This document shows positions 45,028 to 53,781 of a stretch of DNA of 64,000 bases, piece after piece. Position 1 is the stretch's first letter; each line of letters starts with the position of its first letter. The position numbers were made by a program, and so were the translations under genes. The DNA comes from DASZVN01 sp035547055 (lineage in GTDB: Bacteria; Pseudomonadota; Alphaproteobacteria; Rhizobiales; Methylopilaceae). A model generated the notes under the pieces. That model was not told the DNA's origin. It was given only the letters and a program-made list of their open reading frames with translations, and searched no databases. The stretch is from the NCBI GenBank assembly GCA_035547055.1, contig DASZVN010000052.1:1-64000 (forward strand). Reading direction: 5' to 3'.

Positions 45028-46141
45028 AGGCGATCAGGTAGGGATCGGGTTTCACCATCTCGTCGGCCTCCTCGATCAGGGTGAACGTGCCGTTGTCGGT
45101 CGCGCGTCCGATGCGTGGGCGGCAATAGACGTAGTTGCTGTCGCGATCGATCCGGCAACGGCCCTGCGGCGCGTCGAACTCGATCTCCGGCAGGGCGGCG
45201 ACGATGTCGGCCGGCGCCACGCTGCCGGCACGCGCCGCCGCCCGCGCGAAGAGGAGAACCTGGTCGTAGGACGCTTCGACGAGCGAATTGGCATGGGCCT
45301 GCGCGCCGAAGCGCCGGCGGAAGGCGCCGAGGAAGCGTCGATTGGCGGCGCCGTCGAGGCTCTCGAAATAGGCGAGGGCGGTGATGTGGTCGCAGAAGAG
45401 CTCGGGACGCTGCGCCATCTCCGCTTCGCAGGTGCAGATGGTCGCGATCGGGGTCCGGACCGGATCGCCGCCAAGGCGGCGATAGGCGGCAAAGAGCGTC
45501 ATCGTCGCGGGCCCGACGACGGTCGAGAAGATCACGTCGGGGTCCTCGGCGAAGCCGTCATGAATTGCTGCCCCGAACGCGTTGTCGCCGGCATCGAGCG
45601 GCAGATAGGCCTCGCCGACGACCATGCCGCCGGCATCCTCGACGGCGGCGCGCATCACGCGATTGCACTCTCGGGGAAAGACGTAGTCCGAGCCGATGAA
45701 GAAGAAGCGGTGCCGTCCCCTGGCGAGAAGATAGCGCGCCAGCGGCAGAACATGCTGGTTCGAGCATGGGCCGCCATAGACGACGTTGGCGGAATATTCG
45801 AAGCCCTCGAACGGGGTCGGATACCACAGCAGCGCGTCGTGGCGTTCGACGATCGGGACGAGCGTCTTGCGGATGTCCGAGGCGCAGCAGCCGAACAGGC
45901 TTTGGACGCCATCGCGGATGACGAGGTCGGTGGCGAGGCGGCGGAAGCAGGCGCCGTCCGATCCCGGGTCGCGGACGATCGGATCAAGCCGCCGCCCCAG
46001 CACTCCGCCGGCGTCGTTGACGGCGGCGATCCCGAGCAGCGTGCCGCGCAGATGGGCGCTTTCGACGCTCGCCAGCGGGCCGGTCTGGGACAGCAGAATC
46101 CCGACCGGCATGCCGTCGGCCCGACTTGCCGTGCGATCCAT
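45020..46141 (-). CDS. amiC: AmiC-like amide sensor, negative regulator of AmiR
   Basis: A 373-residue type I periplasmic-binding-protein fold without a signal peptide, so cytoplasmic like Pseudomonas AmiC. Shared blocks are VGILLSQTGPLASVESAHLR, DALLWYPTPFEGFEYSANVV, FFFIGSDYVFPRECNRVMRA and IEFDAPQGRCRIDRDSNYVY. In the known system AmiC binds small amides and releases AmiR. Divergence from a urea/amide-type importer fits a sensor for the transported ligand. Which amide or ureide it binds cannot be read out. Confidence 0.92.
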   Translation of the reverse strand: MDRTASRADGMPVGILLSQTGPLASVESAHLRGTLLGIAAVNDAGGVLGRRLDPIVRDPGSDGACFRRLATDLVIRDGVQSLFGCCASDIRKTLVPIVERHDALLWYPTPFEGFEYSANVVYGGPCSNQHVLPLARYLLARGRHRFFFIGSDYVFPRECNRVMRAAVEDAGGMVVGEAYLPLDAGDNAFGAAIHDGFAEDPDVIFSTVVGPATMTLFAAYRRLGGDPVRTPIATICTCEAEMAQRPELFCDHITALAYFESLDGAANRRFLGAFRRRFGAQAHANSLVEASYDQVLLFARAAARAGSVAPADIVAALPEIEFDAPQGRCRIDRDSNYVYCRPRIGRATDNGTFTLIEEADEMVKPDPYLIAYA

Positions 46142-46441
46142 GAACGCGCTCCGTCACCGCCGCCCCATCCAGTCGCACATGCCACGCAAGGGACATGCCA
46201 CCGCTCGGCGCGATTTTTTTGCTGCGATGCAATAACGGTGTTGACAGAGAGCGAGACCGATGATCAGCTTGCGGCATCGGATGGAGCGCTGTTGTTTAAG
46301 CGCGTCCTGGACAGTCTCGACCAGTTGGCGCCAGCATTGCCGCCACCGTCGAGCCTTCAGATGGGGAACAGCAGCCGCATCTAGCTCGCGGCAGCGATAG
46401 TGCCCTATCGTAACCTTCGAATTTTCATGAAGTAGGCTGTC

Positions 46442-46474
46442 GTCGATTTGTGCAGGGCTGCACAAAATTTCGAC
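46442..46474 (+). promoter_or_regulatory. ANTAR-target-like leader hairpin with A-x-x-G hexaloop
   Basis: TTGTGC (46448-46453), loop AGGGCT and GCACAA (46460-46465) form a perfect 6-bp stem with a six-base loop. It is extended after a small internal loop by GTCGA (46442-46446) pairing with TCGAC (46470-46474). A at loop position 1 and G at position 4 match the hexaloop rule of known ANTAR RNA sites. It lies 89 bases upstream of the binding-protein start and opposite the amiCR-like genes. Confidence 0.6.
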
Positions 46475-46497
46475 ATGGCCTGCCGCGAATGAGCTCT

Positions 46498-46518
46498 GCT
46501 GCCGACGGCGTCGGCGGC
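46498..46518 (+). promoter_or_regulatory. GC-rich leader hairpin
   Basis: GCTGCCGAC-GGC-GTCGGCGGC pairs over nine positions with one G-U. No T tract follows, so it may be a pause or structural element rather than a complete intrinsic terminator. Confidence 0.4.
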
Positions 46519-46536
46519 GGGGCGCCCGGATCTGTC

Positions 46537-46550
46537 CGAAATTTGTGCAG
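46537..46550 (+). promoter_or_regulatory. Alternative-pairing segment next to the ribosome binding site
   Basis: CGAAATTTGTGCAG is complementary to 46458-46472 apart from one unpaired base. Using it would break the hexaloop hairpin and bring the pairing to within three bases of GAGGA (46554-46558) ahead of ATG 46563. Confidence 0.5.
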
Positions 46551-46562
46551 CGCGAGGATGCG

Positions 46563-47798
46563 ATGACGATCGACCGCAGAACCTTCCTGAAAACCGCTGC
46601 CGGCATCGGTGCCGCCGCCGCGTTGCCGATGCCGTTTGTCCGCACCGCTGGCGCTGCGGACACCATCAAGCTCGCCGCGCTCTATGACCTGTCCGGCGGC
46701 CTCGAGGTGTCGGGCAAGCCTATGCTCGACACGCTGAACTACGCCGTCGGCGAGATCAACGCGGCGGGCGGCCTCCTCGGCAAGCAGGTCGAGGTCGTTA
46801 CCTATGACACCCAGTCGGCGATGCAGATGTACGGCCAGTACGCCCAGCAGGCCGCGCTGAAGGACCGGGTCGCCGTCGTCCATGGCGGCATCACCTCGGC
46901 CTCCCGCGAGGTCATCCGCCCGGTGCTCGACAAGTACAAGACGCTCTATTTCTACGATACGCCCTACGAGGGCGGTGTCTGCGACCGCAACATCTTCTGC
47001 CCATCGACCACGCCGGGTCAGACCGTCGACAAGCTGGTCGCCTATGCGCTGAAGAAGTTCGGCAAGAAGGTCTATACCCTGGCGGCAAACTACAATTACG
47101 GCCAGATCACCGCCGACTGGGTGAAGAAATACGCCAAGGACGGCGGTGGCGAGGTCGTCGGCACCGAGTTCTTCCCCCTCGATGCCGCCGACTTCAGCGC
47201 CACGATCTCGAAGATCCAGGCGGCCAAGCCGGACTGGGTGATGGCGGTCCTGGTCGGCGGGGGCACGATCTCGTTCTACCGGCAATTCGCCGCCGCGGGC
47301 CTCGGCGGCAAGATCGGCGTCGCCTCCACCACCTTCGGCGGCAACGGCGAGCAGCTCGTGCTGTCGCCGAAGGAAACCGACGGCATCGCCGTCTGCTACA
47401 ATTACATGGAGACGATTCAGAATCCCGAAAACGCCAAGTTCCTCGACGGTTTCCACAAGAAGTTCGGCGCCAAGTACACGCCGCTCTACGAGCTGCCGAT
47501 GTCGAGCTACCAGGGCGTCCACCTCTGGGCCGCCGGCGTGCGCAAGGCAGGCAGCACCGATCGCATGGCGGTGATCAAGGCGCTGGAGACCGGCATCGCG
47601 ATCGACATGCCGTCGGGCAAGGTGACGGTCGATCCGACCACCCACCACTGCATCCTCAACGTCTATCTCGCCGAGTTCCACGACGGCGGGCCCAAGGTAG
47701 TGCAGGACTTCCCGCAGCAGAAGCCGACCGACACCGAGGCCGTCTGCAACCTCAAGGACCATCCGAACGACCGCAAGCAATACGTCATCAAGGTCTGA
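46563..47798 (+). CDS. Urea/short-chain amide-type ABC substrate-binding protein (UrtA/FmdD-like)
   Basis: A 411-residue binding protein with a Tat signal (DRRTFLKTAAGIGAAAA; cleavage near TAGAAD). LAALYDLSGGLEVSGKPMLD, GGLLGKQVEVVTYDTQSAMQ, LAANYNYGQITADWVKKYAK and the acidic C-terminal half fit the UrtA/FmdD/AmiC-related group. ATG 46563 lies five bases after GAGGA. First gene of the AmiCR-linked operon; ligand probably an amide, ureide or urea derivative. Confidence 0.9.
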   Translation: MTIDRRTFLKTAAGIGAAAALPMPFVRTAGAADTIKLAALYDLSGGLEVSGKPMLDTLNYAVGEINAAGGLLGKQVEVVTYDTQSAMQMYGQYAQQAALKDRVAVVHGGITSASREVIRPVLDKYKTLYFYDTPYEGGVCDRNIFCPSTTPGQTVDKLVAYALKKFGKKVYTLAANYNYGQITADWVKKYAKDGGGEVVGTEFFPLDAADFSATISKIQAAKPDWVMAVLVGGGTISFYRQFAAAGLGGKIGVASTTFGGNGEQLVLSPKETDGIAVCYNYMETIQNPENAKFLDGFHKKFGAKYTPLYELPMSSYQGVHLWAAGVRKAGSTDRMAVIKALETGIAIDMPSGKVTVDPTTHHCILNVYLAEFHDGGPKVVQDFPQQKPTDTEAVCNLKDHPNDRKQYVIKV

Positions 47799-47820
47799 GT
47801 GCGGAGCGGGAGAGCGGACG

Positions 47821-48687
47821 ATGGCTTGGGCCGGCATCATCTCGATCGACTTCCTGTACGCAGTCGCGTCCCTGATCCTGGTCAGCCTCGGGCTGGCCGT
47901 GATCTTCGGCATGATGCGCATCATCAATCTGGCGCACGGCGAGTTCCTGGTGCTCGGGAGCTACGCCGCGATCCTCTCCAGCCATGCCGGCGTGAACATC
48001 TGGGTGGCGTGCCTCATCGTCGCGCCGCTCGCGGTCGGCATGATCGGCTTCGTCATCGAGCGCCTGCTGATCCGGCATCTCTACGGGCGGCTGGTCGACA
48101 CCATGCTCGCGACGTGGGGCCTCAGCCTCTTCGTCGTCGGGCTTCTGACCACGGTGTTCGGCAACGACACGCAGGGCGTTTCGGCGCCGCTCGGGCCGAT
48201 CCATATCGGCGACTACCAGGCGAGCGGCTACAGCCTGTTCGTCATCGGGCTCGCGCTGGTGGTCCTCGCCGCGGTCTACGGCGTGCTGCGTTTCACCCGC
48301 TTTGGCCTGTTCGCCCGCGGCACGATGCAGAACGCCGACATGGCCGCGGCGCTCGGGGTCCATGTCTCGGCGGTCTATTCGACCACCTTCGCCCTCGGCG
48401 CCGGCCTCGCCGGCCTTGCCGGCGGCGTCCTGGCCCCCGTCACCGGCGTCTTTCCGTCGATCGGCGGGGCCTATATCGGCAAGGCCTTCATCACCGTGCT
48501 GAGCGGCGGCTCGGCGATCCTCGCCGGCACCTCGTCGGCCTCGGTACTGCTCGGCGCGGTCGACCAGATCGGCACCTTCGCCACCAACGCGGTGTTCGGC
48601 CAGGTCGGCCTCCTGGTCGCCGCCGTCGTCCTCATCCGCTTCATGCCCCAGGGCATCACCAGCCGCTTCTTCAGGAGGAGCCTATGA
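47821..48687 (+). CDS. Urea/amide-type ABC transporter permease (UrtB/LivH family)
   Basis: A 288-residue permease; LVSLGLAVIFGMMRIINLAH, RLVDTMLATWGLSLFVVGLL and SIGGAYIGKAFITVLSGG fit the UrtB side of the family. It ends in an ATGA overlap with the next permease. Confidence 0.92.
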   Translation: MAWAGIISIDFLYAVASLILVSLGLAVIFGMMRIINLAHGEFLVLGSYAAILSSHAGVNIWVACLIVAPLAVGMIGFVIERLLIRHLYGRLVDTMLATWGLSLFVVGLLTTVFGNDTQGVSAPLGPIHIGDYQASGYSLFVIGLALVVLAAVYGVLRFTRFGLFARGTMQNADMAAALGVHVSAVYSTTFALGAGLAGLAGGVLAPVTGVFPSIGGAYIGKAFITVLSGGSAILAGTSSASVLLGAVDQIGTFATNAVFGQVGLLVAAVVLIRFMPQGITSRFFRRSL

Positions 48688-49745
48688 TCGCCCAGGTGTC
48701 GGCGCTGCTGCGCGGCCACGCCGGGACGACCGCGCTCGCGCTCGTCGGACTCGGCCTCCTGTTCGGGCTGCCGCTGGGTCTCGAGACCTATGTGCTGCTC
48801 CAGGTAACGGTCTACGTCACCTTCGCCATCCTGGCGCTGAGCCTCGGCTTCGTCCTCGGCTTCGGCGGCATCCTCTGCCTCGGCCAGTCGGTGTTCTTCG
48901 GGCTCGGCGCCTACACCTACGGCATTGCCGTCACCGACATGGGCGACAGCACCATCCCCGTCCTGCTGTCGGTCGCGGTGCCGAGCCTGTTCGCGGCGGC
49001 GCTCGGCTATTTCATCTTCTGGGGCCGCATCAGCGACGTCTATGTCGGCGTCATCACGCTGACGGTCTCGCTGATCTTCTTCAGCGTGGTGAACTCGACT
49101 GCCGGCCCGCAATACCACATCGGCGCTGCCGCGATCGGCGGCTACAACGGGATGCCCAACATTCCCGGGATCAACCTGCCGTTCGAGCCCGACGACACGC
49201 TCGACCCCAACGGCGTGTTCTACCTCACGATGGGCTCTCTCCTCGTCTGCTATTTCGGTCTGCGCTGGCTGCTCACGACCACCTTTGGCCGGGTCGTGGT
49301 GGCGGTGCGCGAGAACGAGCGGCGGGTCGAACTGCTCGGCTACGACGCCCGGCGCTACAAGCTCCTCGCACTGACGCTCGGCGCCGCGATCGCCGGGCTC
49401 GCGGGGTGCCTCTTCGCCAACTGGGGCTCGTTCGTCGGGCCGTCGGTCTTCAGCGTCGTGCAGTCGGCCCAGATCCTGATCTGGGTGACGGTCGGCGGCG
49501 CCGGCACGCTGCTCGGCCCCGTCATCGGCAGCATCCTGATCTCGTGGTTGACGGCCGTGCTCGGCACCCAGCAGACGCTGAACGCCAGCCTCGTCCTCGG
49601 CTTCATCCTGCTCGTATTCGTGCTGGTGGTCCCCGGCGGCATCGCCGCGGTGGCGCGCCGCGCACGGACGGCGGCGGCGAGGCTTGGGGCATTCGGCGCC
49701 GCGCGGCGAATCGGCCGCGAGGCGCATCCGGGAGCACGGCCATGA
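48684..49745 (+). CDS. Urea/amide-type ABC transporter permease (UrtC/LivM family)
   Basis: A 353-residue permease preceded by AGGAGGAG. GFGGILCLGQSVFFGLGAYT, GRISDVYVGVITLTVSLIFF and RENERRVELLGYDARRYKLL are UrtC-type blocks. The Arg/Ala-rich tail extends past the last membrane segment. Confidence 0.92.
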   Translation: MIAQVSALLRGHAGTTALALVGLGLLFGLPLGLETYVLLQVTVYVTFAILALSLGFVLGFGGILCLGQSVFFGLGAYTYGIAVTDMGDSTIPVLLSVAVPSLFAAALGYFIFWGRISDVYVGVITLTVSLIFFSVVNSTAGPQYHIGAAAIGGYNGMPNIPGINLPFEPDDTLDPNGVFYLTMGSLLVCYFGLRWLLTTTFGRVVVAVRENERRVELLGYDARRYKLLALTLGAAIAGLAGCLFANWGSFVGPSVFSVVQSAQILIWVTVGGAGTLLGPVIGSILISWLTAVLGTQQTLNASLVLGFILLVFVLVVPGGIAAVARRARTAAARLGAFGAARRIGREAHPGARP

Positions 49746-50464
49746 CGGAGATGCTGCTCGAGACGCGCGCGCTCACCATGCAGTTTGGCGGCGTGCGCGC
49801 CGTCGATGGGGTCGATTTCGCCCTCGCCGAAGGCGAGCTCCGCTGCCTGATCGGCCCGAACGGCGCGGGCAAGTCGACTTTCTTCAAGCTCATCACCGGC
49901 CAGCTCCGGCCGAGCGCCGGCGAGGTGCTCTATCGCGGCCGGCCGATCACCGGGCTCGAGCCGCACGACATCGCTCGGCTCGGCATGGGCATCAAGACCC
50001 AGGTGCCCAACGTGTTCGACGGCCTGTCGGTGCGGGAGAACCTCTGGCTCGCTGCGCGGCGGCGCCATGTCGGCCGTGCCGCCGACCGGTCGGTCGAGGA
50101 GCAGATGGACCGGCTCGGCCTCGGCGCGCTGCGCGAGCGCATCGTCGGCCAGCTCGCGCACGGCCAGCGCCAGTGGGTCGAGCTCGGCGTCGTGCTCGCT
50201 GCCGGGCCCGAGCTGGTGCTGCTCGACGAGCCCGCAGCGGGGATGACCGACGACGAGACCCGCCGCACCGCCGAGCTGATCGGCGAGATCAACAAGACCC
50301 ACGCGCTGATCGTGGTCGAGCACGACATGCAGTTCATCCGCGCCATCGCTCGCACCGTGACGGTGTTCAACCAGGGCTCGGTCCTGGTGGAGGGCGACGT
50401 CGCCGATGTGCTGCGCGACCCCAGGGTGCGCGATGTCTATCTCGGCAAGAAGGTGGCGGCATGA
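49742..50464 (+). CDS. Urea/amide-type ABC transporter ATPase (UrtD family)
   Basis: A 240-residue ATPase: Walker A GPNGAGKST, KTQVPNVFDGLSVRENL (typical of UrtD), C-loop LAHGQRQWVELGVVL, Walker B LVLLDEPAAGMTDDE and H-loop VVEHDMQFIR. It overlaps both neighbouring genes by four bases. Confidence 0.93.
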   Translation: MTEMLLETRALTMQFGGVRAVDGVDFALAEGELRCLIGPNGAGKSTFFKLITGQLRPSAGEVLYRGRPITGLEPHDIARLGMGIKTQVPNVFDGLSVRENLWLAARRRHVGRAADRSVEEQMDRLGLGALRERIVGQLAHGQRQWVELGVVLAAGPELVLLDEPAAGMTDDETRRTAELIGEINKTHALIVVEHDMQFIRAIARTVTVFNQGSVLVEGDVADVLRDPRVRDVYLGKKVAA

Positions 50465-51165
50465 GCCTCGAAGTCGAAGACCTCCACGTCTCCTACGGCC
50501 GCATCCCGATTCTTCACGGCGTCGACTTCAGCGTCCGCGACGGCCAGGCGGTCGGCATCCTCGGCCACAACGGCATGGGCAAGACGACGCTCCTGAAGGC
50601 GCTGATCGGCCACCTGCCGGTGCGCAAGGGTACCATCCGCTTCTTCGGCGAGGATGTCACCCGCGCGCCGACCCACCGCCGCGCCCGTGCCGGCATGGGC
50701 TACGTTCCGCAGGGGCGCGGCATCTTCCCGGCGCTCTCGGTGATGGACAATCTCCGCATGGGCTGCGCCGGGGTTTCCGGCAGCGACGCGGCGGTGATCG
50801 AGCGCGTCCTCGACGGATTTCCCCGCCTGAAGCCCCTGCTCGAGCGGGTGGGCGGCACGCTTTCCGGCGGCGAACAGCAGATCCTCGCGCTCGCTCGCGC
50901 GCTCTGCGGCGAACCCTATTTCCTGCTGCTCGACGAGCCGACCGAGGGCATCCAGCCGTCCATCGTCGACAGCATCGCCGAGACCCTGTCGGAGCTCAAC
51001 CGGACGCAGAAGCTCGCGATCGTCGTTGTCGAGCAGAACCTCGAGTTCCTCACCGGCATCGCCAGCGAGGTCTTCTACATCCAGAAGGGCCGCATCACCG
51101 GCAAGGTCGATCCCAAGACCTTCGCCGATCTCGACCTCGCCGGCGAACTCACCGCCGCGTCCTGA
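50461..51165 (+). CDS. Urea/amide-type ABC transporter ATPase (UrtE family)
   Basis: A 234-residue ATPase with Walker A GHNGMGKTT, YVPQGRGIFPALSVMDNL, signature LSGGEQQILALARAL and Walker B LLLDEPTEGIQPSIV, the last being typical of UrtE. It completes the A-B-C-D-E gene order. Confidence 0.94.
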   Translation: MSLEVEDLHVSYGRIPILHGVDFSVRDGQAVGILGHNGMGKTTLLKALIGHLPVRKGTIRFFGEDVTRAPTHRRARAGMGYVPQGRGIFPALSVMDNLRMGCAGVSGSDAAVIERVLDGFPRLKPLLERVGGTLSGGEQQILALARALCGEPYFLLLDEPTEGIQPSIVDSIAETLSELNRTQKLAIVVVEQNLEFLTGIASEVFYIQKGRITGKVDPKTFADLDLAGELTAAS

Positions 51166-51209
51166 TCCGAGCGCGACGTTTTCACCCCCCGCAGCCAAGG
51201 AGGCTTGCC

Positions 51210-51905
51210 ATGCATCCCATCGAGATCAATCCGACCGTCGCCCAGCGCGTGAAAGAATGGCGCGGCGCCAAGCACATGTTCGAGGGCCTCGATCCAACCA
51301 AGACGGCGCATATCGTGGTCGACCTGCAGAACGGCTTCATGGCCGAGGGGGCGACGGTCGAGGTGCCGACCGCGCGCGAGATCGTGCCGAACGTCAACGC
51401 CATTTCGAAGGCGCTGCGCGCCGCGGGCGGCCTCGTCGTCTATATCCGCTTCATCACCGACAAGGCCGGCTGGTCGACCTGGTATACCCACTTCAACCGG
51501 GGACAACGGCTCGACGATGTCGTCGCCGCTTTCACACCCGGCAACGAACAGTTCGAGCTGTGGGCCGGGCTCGACGTCCAACCGGAAGACCTCATCGTCG
51601 ACAAGACGCGGTTCGGCGCGTTCGTGCCGGGCTCGTCCGAGCTGGACGCGATCCTGAAGGCGCGGGGCATCGACACCCTGATCATCACCGGCACGGCCAC
51701 GAACGTCTGCTGCGAATCTACCGCGCGGGACGCGATGCAGATGAACTACAAGGTGATCTTCGTCGCCGATGGCAACGCCGCGATGACCGATGTCGAGCAC
51801 GCGACGACACTGAACAACATGGCGGCACTGTTCGCCGACGTCATGACCGCCGACGAACTGGTGGGCGTGCTGAGCGCCGCACCCAAGATGCAGGCTGCCG
51901 AATAG
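51210..51905 (+). CDS. Isochorismatase-family cysteine hydrolase
   Basis: A 231-residue hydrolase with the Asp-Lys-Cys triad: Asp in HIVVDLQNGFM, Lys in VDKTRFGAF, Cys in TGTATNVCCESTARDAM. It resembles N-carbamoylsarcosine amidase and ureidoacrylate/biuret-type amidohydrolases. ATG 51210 follows AAGGAGG. Behind an amide/urea-type importer, it probably cleaves the imported amide or ureide to release ammonia. Confidence 0.88.
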   Translation: MHPIEINPTVAQRVKEWRGAKHMFEGLDPTKTAHIVVDLQNGFMAEGATVEVPTAREIVPNVNAISKALRAAGGLVVYIRFITDKAGWSTWYTHFNRGQRLDDVVAAFTPGNEQFELWAGLDVQPEDLIVDKTRFGAFVPGSSELDAILKARGIDTLIITGTATNVCCESTARDAMQMNYKVIFVADGNAAMTDVEHATTLNNMAALFADVMTADELVGVLSAAPKMQAAE

Positions 51906-52043
51906 GCGGGCCGGCCGACCGGTGGGCGTTCGCTCTCTCACTCGCGCCCGCCGGTCGCGTCCCGTTTCACAGCAAGGCAAGATTGGTCGGTCGCGGCGCC
52001 GCGTTGGGCGTTGGCGGCACTAGCGTGAAAGAGGGCAGGGGAA

Positions 52044-53744
52044 ATGGCAGGTACCGGCAAGATTCGTGTCGCCCATGTCGCGGGGCCGACGGCGACGATC
52101 CAGAACACGCCGCCGCTGATCACGTCCGACAAAGCGCGGGCGAAGTATGGCCTCCCGCCGCGGGGCGGCAGGAATGGCGCGGCGAAGTTCGACGCGCTGC
52201 GGGCGCAGCGGCTCGCGGCGCCGGCCAAAGTCTATGTCGAGCAGTTCTCGGCCCATCCGCTCGAGTCCGATGCCGCCGATCTCTATGGCCCGCCCGACGG
52301 CTATCTCGACGCCGCGGGGGTGTTCCATGCCGAAAAGACCAGCGAGACGGACAAGCCGGTCTTCGAGATCGAGCTGAAGCCCGAGGACGGGCTCTACCCG
52401 CTGCCCTACATGGCACGCCAGGCCGACGGCTCGCCCTGGGAGGAGGAGTGCGCCGAGCCGGGCGCGCCGGCCGAGCGGGCGCGGCAGGGCTTCTTCCCCG
52501 ACGGCTCGCGCAGCTTCGAGGAGATCGACCGCCTCGGCATCGGCGATGCCGGCACGGCGAGCCTGATCTCGTCCGTCGCCGAGGTCGATTTCTACCGTGG
52601 CGCCCCTCCCGGCGGCTATCGCAAGGGCCTGCCTGCCGGTCGCCGCAGCGACAAGGGCGACGGCGATATCGCCCCCGAGATCGGCGGCATCAATTTCTAT
52701 GCCTACAAGCCGATCCATCTCGCCAGCGCGCCGCCGCGGCCGATGCTGGCGAAGGTGACGAACGACGTGCAGGCCGTCGCCGACAGCGGCCACTACGACG
52801 GCATCATCTGGACCCAGGGCAGCCCGCAGGTCGAGGAGTGCGCCTATTGGTTCAACCTCCTGATCGACACTGCCAAGCCGATCTGCGGCAACGCCGCCCA
52901 GCGGCCGCAGGGCCTCATCAGCAACGACGGCCCGAAGAACATCGTCGACTCGGTCAATTTCATCGCCTCGCACATCTGGGCCGACGAGGCGGGGAAGAAC
53001 CGCTGCGGCGTCGTCGTCATCCAGGAGCAGCAGATTTTCGCCGCGCGGGAGGTCGCCAAGGTCGACGCCCGCCCCGGCGGCTATGTCGCCACGGGCGGCC
53101 ACGGCGGCATCCTCGGCCAGGTCAGCCATACTGGCCGCATGACGCTGACCTACCTGCCCGCCTACAAGCACACCTATCTGTCCGATCTGAAACTGCCGAG
53201 CCTGCCGTCGAGCGTGAAGGCGGTGAAGCGCGGCGCCGCCGCGATCGAGACGATCGACGTCGCGGTGAAGGATGCGGCAGGCAAGCTCCTGCCGGGCGCC
53301 ATCCCTGCCGTATCGATCGTCAAGGACGGCAGCTTCTCGACGCTCGAATTCGGCGACGATCCGGCGCTCGAGGCCGACCTCATCGCCTCGATCGAGCACA
53401 AGCTTCGCCTCGGCATGCTGACCGGATTCATCGCCGAGGGCCTGGTGCCCTATGGCTCCATTCCATCGGCAGCCCGCCACCGGCTGCTGCTGAAGGCGAC
53501 CTTCAGCGGCGTTCCGGTTGCCAAGGTCGGCCGCAACGCGCCCGAGGGCTTCGCCGATCCGACCGATTTCGAGATCGCCGCCGGCAATCTCACCGCGACG
53601 AAGGCGCGCCTGCTGCTGATGGCCTGCCTGCTGAAATTCGGCAGCCTGCCGCCCGCCGCCGACCCCGAACACCCGACGTCCGTAGAACTCGACGCCACCC
53701 GCGCTGCCGTCGCCCGGTACCAGACGATCTTCGACACGCATTGA
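52044..53744 (+). CDS. Asparaginase-domain protein with altered active site
   Basis: A 566-residue protein, much longer than the usual 330-residue asparaginases. An N-terminal segment (VAHVAGPTATIQNTPPL) resembles the first catalytic Thr loop. The central part (YDGIIWTQGSPQVEECAYWF, then CGNAAQRPQGLISNDGPKNI and GGYVATGGHGGILGQV) aligns with the asparaginase body. However, the diagnostic T-x-G-T-D-T motif reads T-Q-G-S-P-Q, so the Thr/Asp pair is changed to Ser/Pro. A C-terminal region of about 200 residues has no assignment. It is probably an amide or ureide hydrolase working with the preceding isochorismatase-family enzyme. Confidence 0.75.
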   Translation: MAGTGKIRVAHVAGPTATIQNTPPLITSDKARAKYGLPPRGGRNGAAKFDALRAQRLAAPAKVYVEQFSAHPLESDAADLYGPPDGYLDAAGVFHAEKTSETDKPVFEIELKPEDGLYPLPYMARQADGSPWEEECAEPGAPAERARQGFFPDGSRSFEEIDRLGIGDAGTASLISSVAEVDFYRGAPPGGYRKGLPAGRRSDKGDGDIAPEIGGINFYAYKPIHLASAPPRPMLAKVTNDVQAVADSGHYDGIIWTQGSPQVEECAYWFNLLIDTAKPICGNAAQRPQGLISNDGPKNIVDSVNFIASHIWADEAGKNRCGVVVIQEQQIFAAREVAKVDARPGGYVATGGHGGILGQVSHTGRMTLTYLPAYKHTYLSDLKLPSLPSSVKAVKRGAAAIETIDVAVKDAAGKLLPGAIPAVSIVKDGSFSTLEFGDDPALEADLIASIEHKLRLGMLTGFIAEGLVPYGSIPSAARHRLLLKATFSGVPVAKVGRNAPEGFADPTDFEIAAGNLTATKARLLLMACLLKFGSLPPAADPEHPTSVELDATRAAVARYQTIFDTH

Positions 53745-53781
53745 ACAGGTCGATCACGCCACGGCCCGAGGAGTGGGTGGA

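Larger units (their letters stand above)
46142..46562. other. Divergent control region and leader of the amide importer operon
   Basis: 421 bp without a gene. In the importer direction it contains a hairpin at 46395-46410 (CGATAG-TGCC-CTATCG), the hexaloop hairpin at 46442-46474, a GC hairpin at 46498-46518 and a segment at 46537-46550 able to pair with the hexaloop hairpin's 3' arm. A TTGACA at 46241 has no fitting -10 element. A run of seven T at 46214-46220 lies near the amiC side. Confidence 0.6.

Noticed and set aside
46241..46269. TTGACA resembling a perfect -35 element for the importer operon
   Set aside because: No acceptable -10 hexamer at 16-18 bases; kept only as a note.
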